Assembly: GCA_964579305.1 (NCBI GenBank)
Contig: CAZOGY010000053.1
Span: 1 to 22,227 of the forward strand
Source of the DNA: JBCBWG01 sp964579305
GTDB lineage: Bacteria; Pseudomonadota; Alphaproteobacteria; Rhizobiales; Hyphomicrobiaceae
DNA length: 22,227 nt
Direction: 5' to 3'
Program-made: the position numbers and the translations under genes
Notes under the pieces: generated by a model
The model's database searches: none
What the model saw: the letters and a program-made list of their open reading frames with translations, nothing else
What the model was told of the DNA's origin: nothing
Shown: one piece after another, positions 1 through 6,734 of the stretch
Numbering within the stretch: position 1 is the first letter of the stretch
Layout of the letters: each line of letters starts with the position of its first letter

Positions 1-2
1 CA

Positions 3-53
3 CCGGAGCGCAAGGGCCAGCTTGACGCCCAGCTTGCGGCTGCTGGCTCATAA
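3..53 (+). CDS. Possible C-terminal end of a gene cut by the left edge
   Basis: Reading from base 3 gives a 16-residue tail, PERKGQLDAQLAAAGS, followed by TAA at 51-53. The third codon positions are mostly G or C, as in the real genes of this window, and the residues look like a normal soluble C-terminus. The product cannot be named from so little. An alternative is a minus-strand ATG at 51-49 with a GGAA element upstream, which would read MSQQPQAGRQ and run out of the window. I prefer the plus-strand tail, but only weakly. Confidence 0.3.
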   Translation, partial: PERKGQLDAQLAAAGS

Positions 54-102
54 AGCAATTCCGGGTTAGGCGGATCTGCCTTGGGCTGCGACGGCGGCCC
101 CG

Positions 103-141
103 GCGGCCTTGGAGCGTGAATCCGATTGGACGCGACAAGCA
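103..141. repeat. Direct repeat copy 1 (39 bp)
   Basis: This segment matches 355-393 at about 36 of 39 positions by eye, with a spacing of 252 bp. Its core is AATCCGATTGGACGCGACA. Near the core sits an imperfect dyad (GCGT ... ACGC around AATCCGATT). No gene or known site explains it. Confidence 0.75.
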
Positions 142-145
142 TTAA

Positions 146-203
146 GGCCGCAAGCGGCCCGGCGCGAGCGCCGCCCCGCCGGAGGTGCCCGGCCGACGGC
201 CGG
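146..203. repeat. Cluster of three perfect GC-rich hairpins
   Basis: Three perfect inverted repeats lie within 58 bp. GGCCGC/GCGGCC (146-151 and 154-159) has AA at its centre. CGGCGC/GCGCCG (160-165 and 168-173) has GA at its centre. CCGGCCG/CGGCCGG (189-195 and 197-203) has a single A at its centre. The first two are directly adjacent. Such clusters resemble REP-type intergenic palindromes, but I cannot assign them to a named family. Confidence 0.6.
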
Positions 204-312
204 AACAGCACCGCGAGGCCAAAAACCTAATGCGTGTCGCACGAAATGAGCCGCGCTTAGCTCTGTTGCGCTCACGGGCCGTTGGCCCTCCGCGGGGGCA
301 GGCCGTTTTCGT

Positions 313-339
313 GTCGATGTTTCGAACACGAACATCGAC
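313..339. repeat. Nine-base-pair inverted repeat
   Basis: GTCGATGTT at 313-321 and AACATCGAC at 331-339 are perfect reverse complements around a 9-nt loop. The hairpin is less GC-rich than its surroundings. No T-run follows on either strand, so a classical intrinsic terminator is not supported. Confidence 0.5.
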
Positions 340-354
340 GGCCCGGGCCGCGTT

Positions 355-393
355 GCGGCCTTGGGGCGTCAATCCGATTGGACGCGACATGCA
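355..393. repeat. Direct repeat copy 2 (39 bp)
   Basis: This is the second copy of the 103-141 repeat. Here the dyad is better: GCGTC (366-370) faces GACGC (381-385) around AATCCGATTG. The copy begins on the right arm of a separate hairpin, GGCCGC (346-351) with GCGGCC (355-360), which the first copy lacks. Confidence 0.75.
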
Positions 394-484
394 TGAATTC
401 CGAAACAGTCCAAGGGCGCGCGTGCCCGGGATCATGCGGCCGCGTCATTTCTGCAGCCAGAAATCCGGTTGAGCGAGGCCTGCC

Positions 485-1360
485 TCACCCAGCGTCGTTG
501 TCGTGGCGTTCTTCGCGCTTGGCCGCATCCCAAAGCGCATCCATTTCTTCAAGCGTCGCCTCTTGCGGTGTCTTGCCATGCTCGGCCAGCAACGCCTCGA
601 TCCGGGCAAACCGGCGCACAAACTTGGCGTTTGTGCGCTTGAGGGCCGCTTCGGGATCGATCTGCAAATGGCGCGCAATGTTTGTCATGACAAATAGCAG
701 GTCGCCAAACTCCGCCTCGATCTCGTCCTTGGGGCCGGCGGCGAGGGCGGCTTCCAACTCGGCGAGCTCTTCGCGCAGCTTGGCGATGACCGGTCCAAGG
801 GTCGACCAGTCAAATCCAACGCGTGCGGCTTTCTTCTGCAACTTGAGGGCCCGAGTCAGCGCCGGGAGGGCAGGGGGTACATCAGAGAGGACACCGTTTT
901 CGTAAGCGGAGTTTGGCGCTGGGCCACCGCGTTGCGCGCGCCTTCGCGCTTTTTCCGCTTTTTCTTCGGCCTTGATCCGTTCCCAGAACCCGGGTTGAGC
1001 CCCTTCTGCACGTGTTTGCTCATCGCCGAAGACATGCGGATGCCGCCGGATCATTTTGGTGGTGATGCCGGCCACGACATCATCAAATGCGAAATGCCCA
1101 GCCTCTTCGGCGATGCGCGCGTGATAGACGACCTGGAGCAAGAGATCGCCAAGCTCTTCGCGCAAGTCCACGATGTCGCCGCGCTCGATGGCGTCGGCCA
1201 CTTCGTAGGCTTCCTCGATCGTGTAGGGCGCAATCGTCTCAAAGGTCTGTTCCAGATCCCACGGACAGCCGGTCACCGGCGTGCGCAATGCTGCCATCAC
1301 ATCGAGAAGGTCTGCGATCGTTGCCTTGTCGTGTGCTGTATCTCGGCCGTCGCCTGCCAT
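485..1360 (-). CDS. mazG: Nucleoside triphosphate pyrophosphohydrolase MazG
   Basis: The product is a 291-residue cytosolic enzyme that hydrolyses NTPs and dNTPs to the monophosphate and pyrophosphate, cleaning the nucleotide pool and, in enterobacteria, affecting ppGpp levels. Two tandem MazG domains are visible. The first has E49-E50-x-x-E53 and E69-x-x-D72; the second has E197-E198-x-x-E201 and E217-x-x-D220, the metal-binding pattern of the all-alpha NTP pyrophosphatase fold. WDLEQTF near residue 34 and the NSAYENGVL segment between the domains are typical of full-length MazG. The ATG at 1360 is preceded by GGAG at a good distance. A longer frame exists upstream to 1480, but its extra 40 residues look non-coding. 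The stop is TGA at 487-485. The gene is divergent from the membrane protein starting at 1429. Confidence 0.95.
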   Translation of the reverse strand: MAGDGRDTAHDKATIADLLDVMAALRTPVTGCPWDLEQTFETIAPYTIEEAYEVADAIERGDIVDLREELGDLLLQVVYHARIAEEAGHFAFDDVVAGITTKMIRRHPHVFGDEQTRAEGAQPGFWERIKAEEKAEKARRRAQRGGPAPNSAYENGVLSDVPPALPALTRALKLQKKAARVGFDWSTLGPVIAKLREELAELEAALAAGPKDEIEAEFGDLLFVMTNIARHLQIDPEAALKRTNAKFVRRFARIEALLAEHGKTPQEATLEEMDALWDAAKREERHDNDAG

Positions 1361-1428
1361 GGCAGATCTCCGCGCACTGGAAACTGTTGTCGCGCAACCG
1401 TCATAGCACTCATCGCCTAGCATGCTAC

Positions 1429-2319
1429 ATGAGGTGGGCTGGTGTTGCGCGCTTCGTCGCAGCGCTGGGCGTGGCGGCACGCGAATTTCGGCTTTGGCTT
1501 TCTGGAAGATTGTGGATGCGCGTTTTCATCAATTTTATTGCCCTGGCGGTCGAGCTTGCGTTGATTGTCGGGATCGCTTTCGTGGGCAGCCGCTATCCGC
1601 AAGAGTTCGCGATTTTGACGGCCGCGGTCGCGCTCCTGGCGGCGCTGTTCCTTGAGTACGCTCGTTTCGCCCACGAGATGCCGTTCTACTTCGGGCGGTC
1701 GTTGTCGGGCATTGCATCCGTTGGGGCGCGCGTCTGGACGACGGGCGAATCTGTTTTCAAGAGTGTTGTTGCCGGCTTCGTTGCGCTGCTGACATTTTCC
1801 GGCACGAACCCCGAGAGGCTGATGTGGACCGGCGTACTGTTCGGGGTCTGCGTCTTTATCGGCACCACGCTTCTGCTGCGTATCAAGCTTGGCTGGGGTG
1901 TTCGGGCCGTGCGATGGGGCTATTTCCGGTTGGCGATCCCGCTGGGGTTTTTGTATTCGGCTGGCATCTACGTGCTGACACAGGCCGGCAAGGTTCCAAC
2001 GGCGAGCTTTGGCGACGTCGCCTATGACGCAACGTTCAATCTGGCCCGCAATCCCAGCATCGCGGATGCAAGCGAGTTCCTGTTCAAGCTGACGCAGGCG
2101 ACGGATAGTTTGATCGCGGCCTTGCTTGGCGCCGTGATCCCGCAGGATTACGTGCCTTGGGTGCAGATCGTGGCATCGACCAACGTGCTACCGGGCTTCA
2201 TCTTGGCCGTCTACTGCGTGGCGATCGTACGCATTGTGCACGGCATCCAGTGGCTTCATCCCGAACACAGGCGTCAACTGGCGCAGACGGCACCGATCCC
2301 GCAGGCACAAGCCACGTAA
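1429..2319 (+). CDS. Multi-pass membrane protein of unknown function
   Basis: I do not recognise this 296-residue protein. Hydrophobic segments lie near residues 33-52, 59-76, 107-124, 131-150, 167-185 and 251-272, so about six membrane passes are likely. A polar loop at about 186-245 contains DVAYDATFNLARNPS. The tail is short, basic and then Gln/Pro/Ala-rich (HPEHRRQLAQ onward). No catalytic or binding motif stands out. The start is uncertain. ATG 1429 has a weak ribosome binding site, whereas ATG 1516 (residue 30, MRVFINF) has GGAAG seven bases upstream and keeps every membrane segment. The gene is divergent from mazG and converges on pepA across about 300 bp, so context gives no function. 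Confidence 0.8.
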   Translation: MRWAGVARFVAALGVAAREFRLWLSGRLWMRVFINFIALAVELALIVGIAFVGSRYPQEFAILTAAVALLAALFLEYARFAHEMPFYFGRSLSGIASVGARVWTTGESVFKSVVAGFVALLTFSGTNPERLMWTGVLFGVCVFIGTTLLLRIKLGWGVRAVRWGYFRLAIPLGFLYSAGIYVLTQAGKVPTASFGDVAYDATFNLARNPSIADASEFLFKLTQATDSLIAALLGAVIPQDYVPWVQIVASTNVLPGFILAVYCVAIVRIVHGIQWLHPEHRRQLAQTAPIPQAQAT

Positions 2320-2620
2320 CCGCGGATCCGTCGGGTACGCTGTGACGTGATTTTGTGACATGAGCGTCCGCACGGGGCGCGCCAGCTCTGGCTGGTTTGG
2401 CCTCCGATGAAGTTCGCGGAATCCATATTATGGAACATAGCGGTTGGTAGCTGTACTTGTTCAATGGCTTCCGTCGCGTCGATGGAGTTGCGCGGGGCTG
2501 GCGTGAAGAGCTTAGCACCCGCGCTGTGCGTAATGTCCTCGGCCTCCGGCGCCAACACGCCCGATCGATCGTGGTGGATCTCGGCGAACAAATCTGATGG
2601 CGGTTCGATGGCGGCGCGCG
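2320..2620. other. Convergent gap between membrane protein gene and pepA
   Basis: This stretch of 301 bp lies between two stop codons. Both strands have open frames through it, but these are continuations of frames that overlap pepA out of register, with no domain or ribosome binding site. The only structure I noted is a short hairpin at 2382-2395, listed as a weak terminator candidate. Confidence 0.6.
2382..2398 (+). terminator. Weak terminator candidate after the membrane protein gene
   Basis: CCAGC (2382-2386) and GCTGG (2391-2395) form a short perfect stem with a TCTG loop, followed by only three T residues. It lies about 60 bp after the stop codon at 2319. The stem and T-run are both short, so confidence is low. 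Confidence 0.25.
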
Positions 2621-4132
2621 TCAGCGTTCGTAGCTGTCCATCACGAGCTGATCCAGCAGACGCACGCCCCAGCCTGACGCCCAAGACTGTGAGATGTCGG
2701 TCTTGTTTGAGGACATCGCGACCCCGGCGACGTCGATGTGGCACCACGGCGTATCGGTGACGAACCTTTGCAGGAACTGGGCCGCGGTGATCGAACCGGC
2801 AAGACGCCCGCCAATGTTTTTCATATCGGCGTTGGGGGTGTCGATGAGGCGATCGTAACCTTTGGCCAGAGGCATGCGCCAGACCTTTTCCCCGGTCGCC
2901 TCCCCGGCCGAGGACAGATCGTTGGCAAGGCGATCGTTGTTGCAGAAGATGCCTGCATATTCGCGACCCAGCGCGACAAGCATCGCCCCAGTCAGCGTCG
3001 CCAAGTTGATCATGAAACGCGGCGAGAACCGATCTTCGGCGTACCACAACAGGTCTGCCAGCACGAGCCGGCCTTCGGCATCGGTGTTGAGCACCTCAAT
3101 CGTCTTGCCGGATAGCGAAGAGATGATGTCGCCTGGGCGAATGGCTTTGCCCGAGGGCATGTTCTCGACAAGGCCGATGACGCCGATCGCGTTGACGCCG
3201 GCGCCGCGTGCTGCGAGCGCGTGCATCAGGCCGACCACGGCCGCTGCACCACCCATGTCGCCTTTCATGTCCTCCATCCCCGACGCCGGTTTGAGCGACA
3301 GTCCACCGGTGTCGAAGCAGACGCCTTTGCCGATGAAGCATAACGGCTTGGCGCGTTTGGACTTGGCGCCCTGCCACTGCATGATCACGACCCGGGCTGG
3401 CCGCTCGCTGCCCTGTGCGACGGCCAGAACCGCGTGCATCCCGATGTCCTTGAGCTGCTCATCGTCAAGGACTTCAACGTCGACACCGAGCTGTTCGAGC
3501 GCGAGGCACCGCTCGGCAAATTCGACAGGGCCAAGGATGTTGGCTGGCTCGTTGACGAGATCACGGGCGAGGGCCACGCCGTTGGCGATGCCGGCTTTCT
3601 GATCGAAGGCGGCCTTGACCGCTTCGGGATCGGCCACCTGGTAGACGACCTCGGCGAGCACAACGCGCGGGCTGTCGTCATTCTCTGGCTGGGTTTTGTG
3701 TTTGCGGAATTCATAACGGCGCAAAGCCATGCCCATGGCCAGGTCGGCTGCCCGCAAACCGCCATCCCCTTCGGCGCCGGAGGCGGTTTCCACCACCACG
3801 TGGGCGTCGGCAATTTTGCGCGACGTGAGTTGACCGGCCAGTGCACCGCCCATCTCAATCCAGTCTTGCGGTTTGGCCTCCGACAGGTCGCCCGTGCCCA
3901 CCACAATCAAACGCTTAATGTCGGTGCCGGGTACCGCCAGGATCTCGACAACGGACTTGCGCGCGCCTTTGAAGGCGGCCGCCGTCAATGCCTTCGTCAC
4001 GTGTCCTTCGCTGGCCTTGTCGATGGCCTTGCCCCGGGTCGACAATTTGCGATCGGGCTCGGCAAAGATCACGACAACCGAGCCTGTATCTGCCGTCAAC
4101 CGTTCGAACGCGCTGGCAAGTGCGATGGGCAT
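2621..4132 (-). CDS. pepA: Leucyl aminopeptidase (M17 family)
   Basis: This cytosolic di-metal peptidase of 503 residues removes N-terminal amino acids from peptides. The C-terminal M17 catalytic domain is complete. Metal ligands are K269, D274, D292, D351 and E353; the catalytic lysine is K281 and the catalytic arginine R355. Each is one position lower than in Escherichia coli PepA. The signature NTDAEGRL lies at 349-356. The N-terminal domain (about 1-170) is the usual M17 macro-like domain. The ATG at 4132 follows an AAGGA ribosome binding site six bases upstream. The gene is divergent from lptF, a known alphaproteobacterial arrangement. In E. coli PepA is also a DNA-binding protein for site-specific recombination, which cannot be judged here. 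Confidence 0.97.
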   Translation of the reverse strand: MPIALASAFERLTADTGSVVVIFAEPDRKLSTRGKAIDKASEGHVTKALTAAAFKGARKSVVEILAVPGTDIKRLIVVGTGDLSEAKPQDWIEMGGALAGQLTSRKIADAHVVVETASGAEGDGGLRAADLAMGMALRRYEFRKHKTQPENDDSPRVVLAEVVYQVADPEAVKAAFDQKAGIANGVALARDLVNEPANILGPVEFAERCLALEQLGVDVEVLDDEQLKDIGMHAVLAVAQGSERPARVVIMQWQGAKSKRAKPLCFIGKGVCFDTGGLSLKPASGMEDMKGDMGGAAAVVGLMHALAARGAGVNAIGVIGLVENMPSGKAIRPGDIISSLSGKTIEVLNTDAEGRLVLADLLWYAEDRFSPRFMINLATLTGAMLVALGREYAGIFCNNDRLANDLSSAGEATGEKVWRMPLAKGYDRLIDTPNADMKNIGGRLAGSITAAQFLQRFVTDTPWCHIDVAGVAMSSNKTDISQSWASGWGVRLLDQLVMDSYER

Positions 4133-4430
4133 GTCTGGTCCTTAGTGAAGAGGGGACGGCGCGCAGACCGGGTCGTCGTGTCCGGTCGCATCGTGCGTGC
4201 CGGCGCGGCTTGTCCGCAACAGCTGCGCTCAAGGATTGTCACAAGGTGCGGACAGCCGGTTGGCTGCCGCGTCAGCGCCAAGATTAGCTGTCTTGTGCGA
4301 CCGGGCAAGGGGCGGATTGCGTGGTGCTGAACGGGGCCGCGCATTTGCGGTTGCAACGAGGGCCGCTTGCGCGCCAATCAGAGCAATCAGGTCAGTCAAA
4401 GCAGCAGCCACTAGAGGAGCCGGCGGACGC
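4133..4430. promoter_or_regulatory. Divergent intergenic region between pepA and lptF
   Basis: These 298 bp must hold the promoters of both pepA and the lpt operon because the genes point away from each other. I could not find a convincing -35/-10 pair on either strand. A small perfect hairpin, CAGCC/GGCTG with a GGTT loop, lies at 4253-4266. The lptF frame stays open upstream to 4197, but that translation is alanine- and arginine-rich and looks non-coding. Confidence 0.5.
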
Positions 4431-5630
4431 ATGTCGATCTTTTCGCGATACGTGTTCCGTCAGACGGCAAGCGCCCTGCTGCTGATCATGTCGTCATTGT
4501 CCGGGATCGTGTGGATCGCGCTGGCCTTGCGTCAGCTCAAGGTTGTCACGGCAAGCGGCGAAGACGCGTTCACGCTGATCGCGATGACAACGTTGGCGCT
4601 GCCAAACCTGTTTGGATTTATCGGCCCGATCGCATTGCTGATCGCCACATTGCATGTGCTCAACCGGCTCAACGGCGATAGCGAACTGATTATTCTGACG
4701 GCCTCGGGCGCGACTGTCTGGCATGTGGCCCGACCGCTGATGCTGCTGGCCGCCATGGTCGCCGCCGGCGTGGCGCTTGTGAACTTCTATGCGATGCCGG
4801 CTTCGCTCAAGAAGGTCCGCGGCATGATCGTGGACATGCGTTCCAACCTGATTGGCCAAGCGCTGCAGGAAGGCAAGTTTACGCGGCCTGAAGACAACGT
4901 CGTCATCCACATGCGCGAGCGGCGCCTTAATGGCGAGTTGCGCGGCATCCTGTTCCATGACGGTCGCAACAGCCGCGAAATCACTTCGCTCATGGCCGAT
5001 CGTGGACGCGTTGTAACCGCGAATGGCCAAGTGTTTCTGGAGATGTTTGATGGGCACATCGTGCGCCAAACAGAACCAGTTGGCCCAGCCCAGGTCATCA
5101 CGTTCCAGCGCTACGCTTTGGATCTGGATACCTTCAAGAGGCAGGCGGGGCCGATCAACTACAAAGTCCGTGAACGGTTCTTAGGTGAGTTGATCAACGT
5201 CGATCCGCAGGATCCCCGGTTCAAAAGCGATCCAGGGCAATTTCGCGCCGAAATCCATGAGCGATTTTCAAGTTGCCTCTACCCGTTCGCGTTCATCCTG
5301 ATCGCTCTAGCCTATATGGGACAGGCGCAGTCAACGCGGACGAACCGTGGCAATGCCCTGATGATGGGGTTCGCGGCGGCGGCGGCGTTGCGGCTTGGCG
5401 GCCTTGCGCTCAATAAGGTCGTGGTGCAGAGCGCGGCGGCGGTCCCGCTGTTGTACCTGTTGCCACTGGCCGGTATGGCGGCGGGCGCCTACGCGATTTA
5501 TCGCAACGAACGACCGGTGCCGACCCCAGCTTGGCGGCGCAAGCTTTCCAATCAGATCGACGACGCCATGGCGGCTGCCAAACGCCGCCTGGTGTTTGGC
5601 ATCGCCCGTCAGCAGCAGCCGGGGGAATGA
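4431..5630 (+). CDS. lptF: LPS export ABC transporter permease LptF
   Basis: LptF is an inner-membrane subunit of the LptB2FG complex, which extracts lipopolysaccharide from the inner membrane and pushes it onto the periplasmic bridge. The protein has 399 residues with the expected YjgP/YjgQ layout. Three membrane segments lie near 13-33, 55-75 and 100-120. A periplasmic beta-jellyroll domain spans about 125-275. Three more segments follow near 283-302, 310-330 and 337-357. SELIILTASG at 84-93 is the conserved cytoplasmic segment expected to contact LptB. A cytoplasmic tail of about 40 residues ends the protein. ATG 4431 was chosen because the upstream frame looks non-coding; AGAGGAG lies upstream at a slightly long distance. 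lptG starts 4 bases after the stop codon. Confidence 0.95.
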   Translation: MSIFSRYVFRQTASALLLIMSSLSGIVWIALALRQLKVVTASGEDAFTLIAMTTLALPNLFGFIGPIALLIATLHVLNRLNGDSELIILTASGATVWHVARPLMLLAAMVAAGVALVNFYAMPASLKKVRGMIVDMRSNLIGQALQEGKFTRPEDNVVIHMRERRLNGELRGILFHDGRNSREITSLMADRGRVVTANGQVFLEMFDGHIVRQTEPVGPAQVITFQRYALDLDTFKRQAGPINYKVRERFLGELINVDPQDPRFKSDPGQFRAEIHERFSSCLYPFAFILIALAYMGQAQSTRTNRGNALMMGFAAAAALRLGGLALNKVVVQSAAAVPLLYLLPLAGMAAGAYAIYRNERPVPTPAWRRKLSNQIDDAMAAAKRRLVFGIARQQQPGE

Positions 5631-5634
5631 GACC

Positions 5635-6729
5635 GTGTTTGCGCGCCTGACGCTGCAGATCTACCTGGCAAAACGGTTTTTCACGTCGATCGTGGGCGTG
5701 TTCGCGTTGTGCTGCCTGCTGGTGTTCATGATCGATTTCATCGAGATGCTGCGCCAGTCCGGCAAGTACGGCGACGTGCAGTTTTCGCGGGTGATCTATC
5801 TCACCCTTTTGCGGCTGCCGGCCTACGCGGAGCTGCTGTTCACGTTCGCCGTCCTTGTTGGGACGATCGCAACGCTGTTGCAGCTCAACCGCAAGAGCGA
5901 GCTTGCGGTGATGCGCGCTGGCGGCATGAGCGTCTGGCAATTTGCGCAGCCCGGTCTCGCGGTCGCCTTCATGCTCGGCATTTTTTCCACAACGGTCTAC
6001 AACCCGTTCGCTGCGAACGCCCGGGCCGAAGCGGAGCAAAAATTCGCGGTCTACTACGGGCGCGCCTCCAACTTCATCAGTGGCGGCGGCAGCAATTCCT
6101 GGTTCCGCCAGGACGGCCGGGACGGATCATCGGCGCTCCACGCGGAAGCGATCACAGAGGGCGGACTGTCTTTGACCGGCGTGACCGCGTTTCGGTTCAA
6201 CGCGGAAGGTCAGTTTGCCGAACGCATTAGCGCGCGCAGTGCACGCTTGCGGCAAGGCTACTGGGAAATCACCGATGGATGGATCACACGTCCCGGGGCG
6301 CCTCCCAGTCAATTTCAGCAATACCACTTGAGCACATTTCTGACGCCGGCACGTGTGCGCGACGCGGTTGGGACAGTGATTTCCGTGTCGTTCTGGCAAC
6401 TGCCGTCGTTGATCGAAGTGGCTGAGAAAACAGGACTTTCCGCGACTCAGTACCAGGTGCAATATCAACTTCTGTTGTCGCGACCGCTGCTCCTGATTGC
6501 GATGGTCCTTTTGGGGACCAGTGTGTCGTTGCGGTCATTTAGGTCGGGGGGCATCCAGTCTATGGTCCTGCTCGGATTGGGGGGCGCATTCGGCTTCTTC
6601 CTGCTCGCCGAGTACGCTCGGCTGATGGGGATCGCGGGGGTACTTGCTCCATGGGCGGCAGTATGGGTCCCGGTTGGTGTGGCGTTGCTGTTGACGACGA
6701 CAGTTTTGCTGCATCAAGAGGACGGTTAA
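5635..6729 (+). CDS. lptG: LPS export ABC transporter permease LptG
   Basis: LptG is the partner of LptF in the LPS exporter, and the two make the transmembrane cavity on the LptB ATPase dimer. The protein has 364 residues in the same family fold: membrane segments near 17-37, 63-84 and 103-122, a periplasmic jellyroll in the middle, and three C-terminal segments. SELAVMRAGG at 88-97 matches the LptB-contact motif also seen in LptF. The GTG at 5635 is the start: it follows GGGGGA in the end of lptF, and the next in-frame ATG falls inside the first membrane segment. An ATG at 5627 is in another frame. The tight lptF-lptG spacing implies translation from one transcript. Confidence 0.95.
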   Translation: MFARLTLQIYLAKRFFTSIVGVFALCCLLVFMIDFIEMLRQSGKYGDVQFSRVIYLTLLRLPAYAELLFTFAVLVGTIATLLQLNRKSELAVMRAGGMSVWQFAQPGLAVAFMLGIFSTTVYNPFAANARAEAEQKFAVYYGRASNFISGGGSNSWFRQDGRDGSSALHAEAITEGGLSLTGVTAFRFNAEGQFAERISARSARLRQGYWEITDGWITRPGAPPSQFQQYHLSTFLTPARVRDAVGTVISVSFWQLPSLIEVAEKTGLSATQYQVQYQLLLSRPLLLIAMVLLGTSVSLRSFRSGGIQSMVLLGLGGAFGFFLLAEYARLMGIAGVLAPWAAVWVPVGVALLLTTTVLLHQEDG

Positions 6730-6734
6730 GTTCG

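Larger units (their letters stand above)
54..484. other. Non-coding region with repeats and GC-rich hairpins
   Basis: About 430 bp lie between the left-edge gene tail and the stop codon of mazG. The open frames here are arginine-, alanine- and proline-rich translations with no recognisable domain and no good ribosome binding site, so I treat the stretch as non-coding. It holds a two-copy direct repeat (103-141 and 355-393), three close perfect hairpins (146-203) and a longer hairpin (313-339), each listed separately. Its density of perfect palindromes is higher than in the other gaps of the window. Confidence 0.6.

Noticed and set aside
185..472. Open frames on both strands in the left gap (up to 97 codons)
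   Set aside because: They lack ribosome binding sites and domains, run through the palindromes and repeats, and have Arg/Pro/Ala-rich translations as expected from non-coding GC-rich DNA.
2274..3047. Minus-strand open frame of 257 codons overlapping the end of pepA and the gap after it
   Set aside because: It is out of register with the complete, motif-bearing pepA frame and rich in Arg, Ser and Cys with no domain. Its gap portion looked slightly more protein-like but has no start or ribosome binding site of its own.
4231..4262. Possible lptF promoter with TTGTCA as -35
   Set aside because: No acceptable -10 element lies 16-18 bases downstream.
3434..4330. Plus-strand open frame of 298 codons antisense to pepA
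   Set aside because: It mirrors the codon structure of pepA on the opposite strand; long antisense frames are expected in GC-rich DNA, and no domain is visible.
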